A DNA stretch of 64,000 nt from Candidatus Accumulibacter necessarius (GTDB taxonomy: Bacteria; Pseudomonadota; Gammaproteobacteria; Burkholderiales; Rhodocyclaceae): assembly GCA_017302435.1 (NCBI GenBank), contig JAFLDL010000014.1, positions 1 through 64,000 of the forward strand, read 5' to 3'. Positions within the stretch are counted from its first letter, which is position 1; every line of letters begins with the position of its first letter. The notes under the pieces were generated by a model. The model made no database searches. It worked only from the letters and a program-made list of their open reading frames with translations, and was not told where the DNA came from. The position numbers and the translations under genes are program-made. Shown here in pieces: positions 10,288-18,990 of this stretch.

Positions 10288-12400
10288 GTCATCCCGACGG
10301 CCTGTTGTGCTGATCGTCGACGACGACCACGTGATGCGCCTGCTGGAACAGGAAACGCTGGGCCAGTTCGAGTTCGACGTGCGGGAAGCAGCGGATGGCG
10401 AAGAAGCGCTCCAACGGCTGGACGAATTTGTCCCGGACCTGGTGCTGCTCGATGTCGATATGCCCGGTATCGACGGCTTCGAGGTCTGCCGGCACATCCG
10501 CAAGCGCTGGGACATGACCGACATGCCGTTGATCATGGTCACCGGCATGGACGATCTGGAGTCAATCAACGAGGCCTACGAGTCAGGCGCCAACGACTTC
10601 ATCTCGAAACCCATCAACTGGCCGATTCTCGGGCACCGGGCTCGCTATGTACTGCGCTCGGCGCAGGCGGCGCGCGAGTTGCGTGATCTGGAGGAAAAGC
10701 AGGCAGCGATCGTACAAGCGATGCCCGACATGATTTTCCTGCTCGACTGGCAAGGAACCTACCTGGACTACAAGGCGGGTTACGGCAGCGCGCCCTACGT
10801 CGGGACCCGCGAGGTCATCAATCGACATGTGTCAGAGGTCCTGCCAACCGAAGTTGCCGACCTTCTGCTGCACGCCATCGAACGCGCTTTGCAGCGCGGT
10901 CAGCTGCAGTCAGTGGTATACAAGCTGCCAATGCCGGACGGCATCCATCATTACGAGGCGCGGGTCGCGCCGAGCGGGGTAGACAAGGTCGTCGTCGTGG
11001 TCCGCGACATCACCCTGCAGAAGCTCAACGAGGGGAAAATTCGGCGCCTGGCGTACTTCGACACGCTCACCGGCATGCCGAATCGCCAGAATTTCCTCGA
11101 ACACCTCGACAGTGAGTTGTTGCGCGCGCGGCGGGAGCATCACCAGGTCGCCCTCCTGTTCCTCGATCTCGACGACTTCAAGCGCGTCAACGACACCCTC
11201 GGCCACACCGCCGGCGATTACCTGTTGCATGCGGTCGCCGACCGCCTCAAGGAGAAGCTGCGTGGCAGCGACTTCATCGCCCGGCCGGCGCTGGACGAAA
11301 CGGGCGTGCACTTCGCGCGGCTGGGCGGCGACGAGTTCACGGTCGTGCTCCCCGATATCGATGACGCACAGGTCGTCAAGCTGATTGCCGGGCGTATGCA
11401 ATCGCTGCTCAGCCGTCCATTCCAGATCGGCGAGCAGGAGGTCACGGTCACCGCCAGCATCGGCATTGCCAGCTTCCCCGACGATGGGGATGACGCCGCC
11501 ACCTTGCTCAAGCACGCGGATACGGCGATGTATCACGCCAAGGCCCAGGGCCGCAACAACTGGCAGATCTACGACAGGACGCTGACCAGCGACGCAGTCA
11601 AGCGCCTGGCGCTGGAGAACGACCTGCGCAAGGGGCTTCAGCGCGACGAATTCCGCCTTGTCTACCAGCCTCAGGTTCTGGCAGAAGGCGGTGCGATCAT
11701 CGGTGTCGAGGCACTGATCCGCTGGCATCATCCCGAACGCGGCCTGGTATCACCTGGCGACTTCATACCGGTTGCGGAGGAAAGCGGCCTGATCATCCCG
11801 ATGGGCGAATGGGTCATCCAGACTGCCTGCCGCCAGGTCATGGCGTGGCAGCAGCGTGGCGTGACCACACCCCGGGTGGCGGTGAATGTGTCGGCGCGCC
11901 AGGTGCGTACCTCGGACTTCATCGGCAGAGTCGCGGCGATCATTGAAGAGACCGGTATCGACGCCAACCAGCTCGAACTGGAACTGACCGAGAGCATCCT
12001 GATGGACACGGACCCCCGCCGTATCGAGGGGCTTGCGCGTCTGCGGGCGCAAGGGGTGCATTTCTCGATTGACGACTTCGGCACCGGCTACTCGTCGCTG
12101 TCCTACGTCAAGCGATTTCCGATCAGCATGCTGAAGATCGATCAGAGCTTTGTCCGCGGTCTGCCAGGTAATGCCAACGATGTCGGAATCATCACCGCGA
12201 TCATCGCCATGGCTCACAGCCTTGATCTGGAAGTGATTGCCGAGGGCGTGGAAAATCGCGCACAGGCCGATTACCTGCAGCAAGCCAAGTGTGGCAAGCT
12301 ACAGGGCTATCTGTTCAGCCGGCCGCTGCCACCCGATGAAGCCGAGTGCCTGCTGCGCCAGGGCCGCATTGCTCTGCCGCAACCGGCACCTGACGGATGA
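10274..12400 (+). CDS. Response regulator with PAS, GGDEF and EAL domains
   Basis: The 708-residue product has a receiver domain with phospho-acceptor Asp60, a PAS-like segment (about 140-250), a GGDEF domain and an EAL domain. The active-site loop reads GGDEF at 351-355. The EAL motif is at 479-481 (GVEALIRWHHPERG), and the downstream IDDFGTGYSSL and ELTESILMD motifs are intact, so both c-di-GMP synthesis and breakdown are chemically possible. The gene overlaps the hybrid kinase by 14 bp, which argues for a cognate pair: the relay probably switches the enzyme between outputs. An oddity is about 12 extra residues between the inhibitory-site motif RGSD (330-333) and GGDEF. Confidence 0.92.
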   Translation: MRSPESSRRPVVLIVDDDHVMRLLEQETLGQFEFDVREAADGEEALQRLDEFVPDLVLLDVDMPGIDGFEVCRHIRKRWDMTDMPLIMVTGMDDLESINEAYESGANDFISKPINWPILGHRARYVLRSAQAARELRDLEEKQAAIVQAMPDMIFLLDWQGTYLDYKAGYGSAPYVGTREVINRHVSEVLPTEVADLLLHAIERALQRGQLQSVVYKLPMPDGIHHYEARVAPSGVDKVVVVVRDITLQKLNEGKIRRLAYFDTLTGMPNRQNFLEHLDSELLRARREHHQVALLFLDLDDFKRVNDTLGHTAGDYLLHAVADRLKEKLRGSDFIARPALDETGVHFARLGGDEFTVVLPDIDDAQVVKLIAGRMQSLLSRPFQIGEQEVTVTASIGIASFPDDGDDAATLLKHADTAMYHAKAQGRNNWQIYDRTLTSDAVKRLALENDLRKGLQRDEFRLVYQPQVLAEGGAIIGVEALIRWHHPERGLVSPGDFIPVAEESGLIIPMGEWVIQTACRQVMAWQQRGVTTPRVAVNVSARQVRTSDFIGRVAAIIEETGIDANQLELELTESILMDTDPRRIEGLARLRAQGVHFSIDDFGTGYSSLSYVKRFPISMLKIDQSFVRGLPGNANDVGIITAIIAMAHSLDLEVIAEGVENRAQADYLQQAKCGKLQGYLFSRPLPPDEAECLLRQGRIALPQPAPDG

Positions 12401-12465
12401 TCAGGCGGGATGGGGATCTGAGTCATACGAACAAGAACAGGTAGATCAAAGACGGAGACCAGAAG

Positions 12466-13518
12466 ATGAGGTATCGCCACAGCACCGCGCAGAGCGCCGA
12501 GTACCTGCGACTCGCGTTGAAGCGCATGGCTCAACAGGAAGCCGGCCTGCATCCGGCGAGCTATGCCATCTGGTACGAGTACGTGGCAGGCATCAACCCG
12601 GCCCTGCAGGCCGAAATTGATGCCTTGCTCATCGGTAATGCGCGCCTGAACGACGAAACCACCTATACCCTTTATGGCCGGTACGTCGCGGACTTCGATG
12701 CGAAAACAGCCCTGCGCATCGGTGACAGTGTCAGCCATCTCGTCGACCAGGTGTCCGAAACGGCGGCACAGGCCGGCGATCAGGCGTCCCGCTTCGGCAA
12801 TTCCCTGGAGCGGTGGAGCGATGCGCTGGTACGCCCGCCCGGCACCACCGGGCCGCTGGCGCCCGGCGTCGAGGACATCCTGCGCGGCACAAGGGAAATG
12901 CAGGGGGCCATCAGCGCGTTGCAGGCGCGACTCGAGGAAAGCACGCACGAAGCGCAGCAGCTCAGGCACGAGGTCGCGCGCGCGCGCGAGGAGGCGCTGG
13001 TCGATGCCCTGACCGGATTGAGCAATCGCAAGGGCTTCGATCTGGCACTGGCAGCGTGCCTGGAGCAGACAAACCCGGAAATGCCCGGACCCTGCTTGTT
13101 GATGATCGACCTCGACCACTTCAAACGGCTCAACGACACCCTGGGGCACGTCTTTGGCGACCGAGTCCTGACCAGCATCGGCCAGACCCTGCGGGCAAAC
13201 GTCAAGGGCAAGGACACAGCAGCACGCTATGGCGGTGAAGAGTTCGCCGTGATTCTGCCGCAAACACCACGCGGCGGTGCCGTTGGCCTGGCCGAGGCAT
13301 TGCGTGCGATGGTCGCCGCCAGCCGGGTCAAACGCAGCGGCGACAAGGAAGCCCTGATCGGCAACATCACGGTATCGATCGGTGTCGCCGACTATTCTGC
13401 CGGAGAGTCCGCCATGGACTTCGTCAACCGCGCCGATCGAGCGCTCTACGCCGCCAAGATGCAGGGGCGCAACCGGGTCAGTCTCGCCCAGCGCCCGCAG
13501 TCGGAGTCAGTCAAGTGA
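12466..13518 (+). CDS. Diguanylate cyclase with helical N-terminal domain
   Basis: The 350-residue product has an N-terminal region (about 1-170, beginning YRHSTAQSAEYLRLALKRMA) that I recall from a family of cytoplasmic diguanylate cyclases related to Pseudomonas DgcP. A coiled-coil linker and a GGDEF domain with the loop GGEEF at 256-260 follow. The catalytic residues look intact, so it should make c-di-GMP from GTP. The position of the inhibitory-site Arg reads KGKD rather than RxxD, so product feedback may be weakened. No membrane segments are evident. It follows the GGDEF-EAL gene after 65 bp and may be co-transcribed. Confidence 0.88.
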   Translation: MRYRHSTAQSAEYLRLALKRMAQQEAGLHPASYAIWYEYVAGINPALQAEIDALLIGNARLNDETTYTLYGRYVADFDAKTALRIGDSVSHLVDQVSETAAQAGDQASRFGNSLERWSDALVRPPGTTGPLAPGVEDILRGTREMQGAISALQARLEESTHEAQQLRHEVARAREEALVDALTGLSNRKGFDLALAACLEQTNPEMPGPCLLMIDLDHFKRLNDTLGHVFGDRVLTSIGQTLRANVKGKDTAARYGGEEFAVILPQTPRGGAVGLAEALRAMVAASRVKRSGDKEALIGNITVSIGVADYSAGESAMDFVNRADRALYAAKMQGRNRVSLAQRPQSESVK

Positions 13519-13542
13519 GGGATAGAACGGGATGCTTTCGTC

Positions 13543-15048
13543 GTGGCTGACAGCGACTCGATCGACCAGCTAGTTAGGGATTCTCTGATCCCGATGACGG
13601 GCCTGCTGTCGCTGCTGATGCCGGGCAGCGCGACGGTCGGTTTCGCCATCAAGGGACTTGACGGGCGCTACCGTCTGGCCAACCGGACGATTGAACGACT
13701 GCTGTGCGGCGATGGCGAACGTCTTGCCGGAAAATCGGAAGAGGATCTGCTGCCGCTGGCCACCTGCCGGCTGCTGGCCGAATCCGACCGGCGCATCCTT
13801 GCCGGCGAGACAGCGGCCTCGATCGAGATCGATCTCGCGGTCCATGGTCAGAACAGCCAATGCCTGTGGCTCAAGCTGCCAGTCCTCGGAGTTGACCGCA
13901 AGCTGCAGGCGATTGCCTCCTTGATTGACGAAGCGTCGCCGCAGCCAGGTTTCGTGGCCATGCAGCAGACACTCGCTCGCCTGCAGCAGAGCAATCGGGA
14001 ACTGCAGCAGACGGTGGCTGAACTGGAACAGGTGGCCAGCACCGACAAGCTGACCGGCGCCTGGAACCGGCACCGGCTCGAAGAGGGCGTACGCAGTGAA
14101 ATGGATCGCCTGAACAGATATCAACACCGGCTGAGCCTGCTGGTCCTCGACATCGACTGCTTCAAGCCGATCAACGACCAGCACGGTCATGCGACCGGCG
14201 ACGCCGTTCTGAAGCGCCTGACGACGCTGCTGCAGGCAAAGCTGCGCAGCGCCGATTCCCTGGCCCGCTGGGGCGGTGAGGAATTCGTGGTCCTGTGCCC
14301 CAACACCGGACGCTCAACGGCCGCCATGCTTGCTGAAAGGTTACGCCGAGAGGTCGCCATGGCAAAGTTTCCGGCAGCATGCGGGGTCACGGTGAGCATC
14401 GGGGTCGCAGAATGCGAACCCGGCGAGAGCTGGGAGCAGTGGTTTGAGCGCGCTGATGAGGCGCTCTACCGGGCCAAGACCGGGGGCCGCAACCAAGTCC
14501 AGGTGGCACCGGAAACGCCGCAACGCGTCGGCCCCGAACAGTACGTGGTCGCGAACTTCGTTCAACTGGTCTGGCACCCGGCTTATGAATGCGGCAATGA
14601 ACTAGTCGATCGAGGTCACCGCCAGCTTTTCGCGGACGCCAACGAACTGCTGTCGGCAATTCTCGCGGAGCATGCCGTGGAACAGGTGAACGCGATTGTC
14701 GATCGCCTCGTCGCCGACATCCTCCAGCACTTTGGCGACGAGGAGGCGGTGATCGTCGCCGCCGGTTTCCCGGCCGCCGCCGAACACATCGTCCTGCACC
14801 GCGCGCTGGTCGATCAGGCGCTACAGCTGACCAAGGCGTACCGCACCGGCACGAAGGGGGTTGGTGACGTGTTTCAGTTTCTCGCCTATGACGTGGTCAC
14901 CAAACACATGCTGGGCGCAGACCGCTTGTTCTTCGACACCCTGCAACCCCAGGCGACGGCCACGGAACGGCCAGGCAAGCGGCTGTCAAGCCGGAGCAAG
15001 CCACCGCAACGCCAGAGCACTCCGGCAATGCCCGGTCCGCTGGCGTGA
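13543..15048 (+). CDS. PAS-GGDEF-hemerythrin protein
   Basis: The 501-residue product starts at a GTG 24 bp after the previous stop. It has an N-terminal PAS-like domain (about 15-130) and a short coiled coil. Its GGDEF domain has GGEEF at 244-248 and an intact inhibitory site, RSAD, at 235-238. A C-terminal bacteriohemerythrin domain (about 340-470) follows. The hemerythrin part retains the ligand pattern of a di-iron site: WHP, GHRQLF, HFGDEE, AEHIVLH and KHMLGAD. Such domains bind oxygen or sense redox state, so c-di-GMP synthesis here is probably tuned by oxygen or iron. It is the last gene of the signalling run. Confidence 0.88.
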   Translation: MADSDSIDQLVRDSLIPMTGLLSLLMPGSATVGFAIKGLDGRYRLANRTIERLLCGDGERLAGKSEEDLLPLATCRLLAESDRRILAGETAASIEIDLAVHGQNSQCLWLKLPVLGVDRKLQAIASLIDEASPQPGFVAMQQTLARLQQSNRELQQTVAELEQVASTDKLTGAWNRHRLEEGVRSEMDRLNRYQHRLSLLVLDIDCFKPINDQHGHATGDAVLKRLTTLLQAKLRSADSLARWGGEEFVVLCPNTGRSTAAMLAERLRREVAMAKFPAACGVTVSIGVAECEPGESWEQWFERADEALYRAKTGGRNQVQVAPETPQRVGPEQYVVANFVQLVWHPAYECGNELVDRGHRQLFADANELLSAILAEHAVEQVNAIVDRLVADILQHFGDEEAVIVAAGFPAAAEHIVLHRALVDQALQLTKAYRTGTKGVGDVFQFLAYDVVTKHMLGADRLFFDTLQPQATATERPGKRLSSRSKPPQRQSTPAMPGPLA

Positions 15049-15102
15049 GCAGCAAGCCGGGGTACGACAGCACGAGCGCGCCCATGCGGCAGGTAGCCGC
15101 AG

Positions 15103-15131
15103 GAAAGAAAACCGGGCCATGCGGCCCGGTT
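15103..15131 (-). terminator. Intrinsic terminator of the repeat lipoprotein gene
   Basis: A perfect 9-bp stem (AACCGGGCC with GGCCCGGTT) and a four-base loop are followed on the minus strand by TTCTTTCC, a typical U-rich tail. It lies 27 bp after the stop of the minus-strand lipoprotein gene. Confidence 0.8.
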
Positions 15132-15157
15132 GCCCGGCGGGGAAAATCCTCCGACGC

Positions 15158-15481
15158 CTACTTGCTGACCGCCGCCTTGGCCTTGTCGGCAGCCTCCTTG
15201 GTGGCATCGGCGGCCTTGACGACCATTTCCTTGCCGGCCTCCTTGGTCGCCGCCATGGCGTCCTTGCCAGCTTCCTTGGTCGCAGTCATGGCATCCTTGC
15301 CGGCCTCCTTGGTGGCTTCGGCTGCGGCGCCAACCGCTTCGCCGGCCTTCTTGGCGGCTTCATCGGCTTTCTGCTTCGCTTCGCTGGCGAGTCGCGCGGC
15401 CTCGGCTTTCTTGGCATCGTCACCACAGGCAGCAAGACCGATCGCCAGGAGGGCGGAAACAACGAGCAGGCGGATTTTCAT
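15158..15481 (-). CDS. Small lipoprotein with 11-residue LEA-like repeats
   Basis: The 107-residue product begins with a lipoprotein signal (MKIRLLVVSALLAIGLAAC) with Cys19 as the lipidation site. The mature part is almost purely Ala, Lys, Glu, Thr and Gly and should form an amphipathic helix. The unit ATKEAGKDAM starts at residues 56, 67 and 78 (third copy ending EM), a strict 11-residue period. That period resembles group 3 LEA proteins and apolipoprotein-like helices. I placed the start at the ATG at 15481, preceded by GGAG, although the frame is open further upstream. Likely roles are envelope or membrane stabilisation (inference). A terminator follows directly. Confidence 0.8.
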   Translation of the reverse strand: MKIRLLVVSALLAIGLAACGDDAKKAEAARLASEAKQKADEAAKKAGEAVGAAAEATKEAGKDAMTATKEAGKDAMAATKEAGKEMVVKAADATKEAADKAKAAVSK

Positions 15482-15760
15482 GATTTTGAACTCCAGTAAG
15501 GGAATTGATCGGAGAAAGGCCAACCACCGCGCGGTCGGACAGCTCTTCACGAAAAGCCCGGCCACGATCGACCGCTGGTTTGACAGCGGGCTCGCGACCG
15601 GCTTCGCGAATTCGCGCTATCACAACACATTCGCCGGCACGAGTAAACCGACTGCCCGGCGGCAGTCGCCGCGACGCCCATCGCCGACCGGCCGACCAGG
15701 CCATGTCGCTGCGACCACCGACCGCGGCAGCAACCGCCAGCGAAGTCTGCAGGGATCTGC
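15482..15760. other. Divergent intergenic region
   Basis: This 279-bp region separates the minus-strand lipoprotein gene from the plus-strand fructosamine-kinase-like gene and must carry both promoters. The perfect 12-bp palindrome CGCGAATTCGCG lies at 15605-15616. I could not assign a clear -35/-10 pair. Confidence 0.4.
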
Positions 15761-16678
15761 ATGACTTCCGGCCACCCGCCCCTTGACCCAGCGCTGCGCG
15801 CCGCCTTGAGCACGGTCATCGGCGGTGACCGGAATCCGGCGGCAGCGATCGACTCGGCGACCGAGATCGGCGGCGGTTCGATCTCGCGCGCGCTCCTCGT
15901 CGAAAGTGCCGGACAGCGCTGCTTCGTGAAGCTGAATGACGCCAGCCTGGCCGGGATGTTCGCCGCCGAGGCCAACGGTCTGGGGGCACTGGCTGCCTGT
16001 TCGGCGCTGCGCGTACCTCGCGTCTTCGGACACGGCATCTGCGGCCGGCAGGCCTACCTGGTGCTTGAGTATCTCCCCCTGCAACCCTTGCGCGAACGCC
16101 GCCATGGCAGCGAAGCCGGACGCTCGCTGGCCGCACTGCACCGCATTCGGGGCCCTCAATTCGGCTGGCAGCACGACAACTTCATCGGCAGCAGCCCGCA
16201 GTACAACAAGCAGCAGCGGACCTGGGCTCTGTTCTTCGCCCGCCAGCGACTCCTGCCACAGCTCGCAATGGCACGGCGCCAGGGTCAACACGGCAAGCTG
16301 ATCGCCAACGGCGAGCGGCTGGCGGAGAAGGTGCCAGCGCTGTTCATCGACCATCAGCCGCAGCCGAGCCTGTTGCACGGCGATCTGTGGTCCGGTAACG
16401 CCGCGGTCGATGAAGCGGGAACCCTGACACTGTTCGATCCGGCTGTCTATTTCGGCGATCGCGAGGCGGATCTGGCGATGACCGAACTGTTCGGCGGCTT
16501 TCCCGACAGCTTTTACGTCGCCTACCGCGAGGCCTGGCCGGTGGCCGATGGTTTTGAACAGCGCAAACTGCTGTACAACCTTTACCATGTACTCAACCAC
16601 CTGAACCTGTTCGGCAGTGGCTACCTGCACCAGGCCGAGCGGATGATCGCCAGGCTGCTGGCAGAGATCGGCGGCTGA
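15761..16678 (+). CDS. Fructosamine kinase family protein
   Basis: The 305-residue product has the fructosamine/ketosamine-3-kinase fold. The nucleotide-binding Lys lies in CFVKLND, a conserved Glu in MFAAEANGL, the catalytic loop is SLLHGDLWSGNA, and the metal-binding segment is LFDPAVYFGDREADLAMTELFGGFP. These enzymes phosphorylate sugars attached to amines so that the glycated product falls apart, a protein-repair role. The bacterial substrate range is uncertain. The length matches the family (about 290-310). A CorA-like gene follows 50 bp later on the same strand, so the two may be co-transcribed without an obvious functional link. Confidence 0.9.
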   Translation: MTSGHPPLDPALRAALSTVIGGDRNPAAAIDSATEIGGGSISRALLVESAGQRCFVKLNDASLAGMFAAEANGLGALAACSALRVPRVFGHGICGRQAYLVLEYLPLQPLRERRHGSEAGRSLAALHRIRGPQFGWQHDNFIGSSPQYNKQQRTWALFFARQRLLPQLAMARRQGQHGKLIANGERLAEKVPALFIDHQPQPSLLHGDLWSGNAAVDEAGTLTLFDPAVYFGDREADLAMTELFGGFPDSFYVAYREAWPVADGFEQRKLLYNLYHVLNHLNLFGSGYLHQAERMIARLLAEIGG

Positions 16679-16728
16679 CGACAGTGCCGAATGACCGCCC
16701 GCCCCGCAGTCGCTTTCCGGAGGATCCG

Positions 16729-18390
16729 ATGGACGTCGCAACCAGGGAAGTTGAGCAGCGGGTCAGTCATTTTCGCCAGATTCTCTTGTGGCCACTGCAG
16801 TTGATGCCGCTCCCCAAAGACAGCCCTTTGCAGCATCACTATCAGCTGCTGGAACAGAAGACGCCGGACAATCCGTGGCGCGAACTGGCCGACGAATTCT
16901 GCGGCGACCCTGAACAGTTCCACGAGCGCCATTACAGCGAGTTCGTCACTTTCCTGCCTTACGTGCAACGCTTCCTCTACGGCGAGAAGGGGGGCGAGGA
17001 GACTGACCCCCGCTATGGCGAATCACCGATCCGCATCTTCCGCCGTCAGGATGTAGCGAAGGTGCGCATGACCTTCAAGGAAAGTGAAACGCCACTCAGC
17101 TTCGACATCGTCCACCTCGATCTCTATTTCTTCTACGATATCGACGTGGTCATCCTGGTTGTCGAGATCGCAGCCGACAATCTCGGCCTGCGGCAGGTCC
17201 AGGACACCCTTTACCGCTTTGGCCGGGCTTACCCACCGTATTGGGACGAGGACGGCAGCGGTGGCCACTGCCTCAGGTGCGCCGAATGGATGGCGGCGGA
17301 CGGTGCGGTGCTGGCAGTCTCCGATTACGAGAAACGCGGTAAGTATCTCTCTTTCGTCAGCCGCTTCCGCGCGCCGTGCATCTCGTCGCACTGGGAATTC
17401 CTGTTGCGACCGCTGGTCCTCCACCACTCCGACGAGGACGGCCCGGTCCGCTACCGGCAAATCGAGTATCACCGCATGCCGCTGCTCGCCTACCTGGCGA
17501 TGGACGATCCGCGCAGCCTGAGTCGCGGCGACTTTGCCCGCCTCGTACTGGTCAGCGGACCGGGAAAGAGCGGCTCGCTGCCCTACTCCGACCAGCACCT
17601 CGAAGGCTTCGAGATGCGCTTCTGCTACGACCGCTATTGGCATCCGCAAGCCGACCAGCCCGGCACCCGCCTGCTCTCCTGCGGCCACGCCTTTGTCATG
17701 GTCGGCAGCGCCCATGATGCCTATTTCACAGGGCTGGAGAACGGTCTGCTCGGGCAGTTTCGCCACCAGTTCTTCCTCCTGGCACTGATTCCGCATTTCC
17801 ACAAGGCGGCTTTGCTGATGCTCTCCGATCGTCTGGTCACGGCACTAAACCGGCTGGAGATCGGCAATGCCGAAGCGGTCAAGCAGTTCAAGCGGGCAAT
17901 TCGCGAGATCCTCGAGGTCTTCCTGCGCTTCACCCACCGCTACTGGTTCTACGAGATCTCCGACCAGGCGCAGGCGCGGGCTCTATTCAGCATGACCCGC
18001 GAGCACCTGGGAACCGAGCGGGTGTATACCGAACTGCGTGAGGAAATCCAGGACATGAGCCAGTACCTCGACAGCGACAGCCTGCGCAGGCAGGCCAACA
18101 CGGTCGTCCGGTTGACCGTGGTGACCACCGCGGGCCTGATAGCGACCATCAGCACCGGTTTTCTCGGCATGAATCTGATCGATGCTGCACAGGACCCCCT
18201 GCCCGACCGGCTGCTTTTTTTCGCGCTCGTCTTCCTGCCCTCCGCATTGCTCACCGGTTTCGCCATCGTCAAGTCGAAGCGGCTGTCGGACTTCCTCGAA
18301 GCGCTCTCCGACGAACGCCTGTCGCAGCGTGACAAACTCGCCACCCTCGTCGCCGTCTGGCGAAAGAAGCGCCCGCCGGGCCCGGGGTGA
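16729..18390 (+). CDS. CorA-like membrane protein with long unrelated N-terminal region
   Basis: The 553-residue product has two membrane helices at its C-terminus separated by a short loop. The first ends in STGFLGMN, placing the Gly-Met-Asn signature of CorA-type Mg2+/Co2+ channels at 480-482; a second hydrophobic segment (LLFFALVFLPSALLTGFAIV) follows. The soluble N-terminal part of about 450 residues is much longer than in ordinary CorA (about 320 residues in all). I do not recognise it, though a helical stretch before the membrane (LREEIQDMSQYLDSD) is CorA-like. I chose the ATG at 16729 because CCGGAGGA precedes it; an in-frame GTG lies at 16684. A divalent-cation channel is the best guess, not a certainty. 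Confidence 0.65.
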   Translation: MDVATREVEQRVSHFRQILLWPLQLMPLPKDSPLQHHYQLLEQKTPDNPWRELADEFCGDPEQFHERHYSEFVTFLPYVQRFLYGEKGGEETDPRYGESPIRIFRRQDVAKVRMTFKESETPLSFDIVHLDLYFFYDIDVVILVVEIAADNLGLRQVQDTLYRFGRAYPPYWDEDGSGGHCLRCAEWMAADGAVLAVSDYEKRGKYLSFVSRFRAPCISSHWEFLLRPLVLHHSDEDGPVRYRQIEYHRMPLLAYLAMDDPRSLSRGDFARLVLVSGPGKSGSLPYSDQHLEGFEMRFCYDRYWHPQADQPGTRLLSCGHAFVMVGSAHDAYFTGLENGLLGQFRHQFFLLALIPHFHKAALLMLSDRLVTALNRLEIGNAEAVKQFKRAIREILEVFLRFTHRYWFYEISDQAQARALFSMTREHLGTERVYTELREEIQDMSQYLDSDSLRRQANTVVRLTVVTTAGLIATISTGFLGMNLIDAAQDPLPDRLLFFALVFLPSALLTGFAIVKSKRLSDFLEALSDERLSQRDKLATLVAVWRKKRPPGPG

Positions 18391-18587
18391 GCCAGTGTGA
18401 ATGCTTTGTTGCCACCAGAGGTGTAGATTGCAGCTCGCGCCAGGCCGTTTCCATTATCGCCTGAAGGTCACCGCGGGGAGCACCAGCCGATGGCGACTTT
18501 GGACGCAGGTAAGGCCTTGGCCGCAAGGCTTTGGCCTTGACGCAAGTCGGATCCAGGATGCTCTTGGCGTGCATAATGGGCAGCGAC

Positions 18588-18914
18588 ATGAGTGACCAAT
18601 CGATAACCACCATTCCCGCGCGGGCCCAGACGCTCACGGTGCTCCGTTACATGAGCCCGCGGGAGCCCATCCTGATGCTTCCCGGCGAGGAAGATGGTTA
18701 CGGCACTCGCTGGACGCTGAGTGGTCAGCAGGTCCAACCTGCCATCGCGCAGTACCTCATGGCGCGAGGTTTGATTGCCGAGACCGGGCGGACCGAACTC
18801 GGCGCCCGCAAGCTCACACTCACCACCGCAGGCCTACGCGTTCGGGAGGATGGCATCCACTGGTGGTCGGGACTGAGCCTGAGCGAAAAGCTGAGGGTCA
18901 TCATTTTCGGGTGA
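18588..18914 (+). CDS. Small hypothetical protein with winged-helix-like pattern
   Basis: The 108-residue product from the ATG at 18588 has no signal peptide or membrane segment. Its middle alternates short helices and turns ending in LGARKLTLTTAGLRVREDG, which resembles the end of a winged-helix domain, and the C-terminus is LSLSEKLRVIIFG. I do not recognise the family. Codon use matches the neighbours and a strong hairpin follows the stop, which supports a real gene. Function unknown. Confidence 0.55.
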   Translation: MSDQSITTIPARAQTLTVLRYMSPREPILMLPGEEDGYGTRWTLSGQQVQPAIAQYLMARGLIAETGRTELGARKLTLTTAGLRVREDGIHWWSGLSLSEKLRVIIFG

Positions 18915-18932
18915 ACAGGGCCGCCTGAAGGA

Positions 18933-18960
18933 CCAAGGCCCGCCTTGCGGCGGGCCTTGG
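18933..18960. terminator. Hairpin between convergent genes
   Basis: A perfect 12-bp stem (CCAAGGCCCGCC with GGCGGGCCTTGG) and the loop TTGC lie between the small orphan gene (plus) and pccA (minus). Neither side has a long T-run, but the stem strength and convergent position suggest a shared terminator. Confidence 0.65.
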
Positions 18961-18990
18961 GTTGCCAGCGATCGTGTCACCGCAACGAGA

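Noticed and set aside
15045..15764. Ala/Ser-rich plus-strand frame over the repeat lipoprotein
   Set aside because: Its repeats are only the complement of the lipoprotein's 33-bp repeats, and a terminator and promoter region lie within it.
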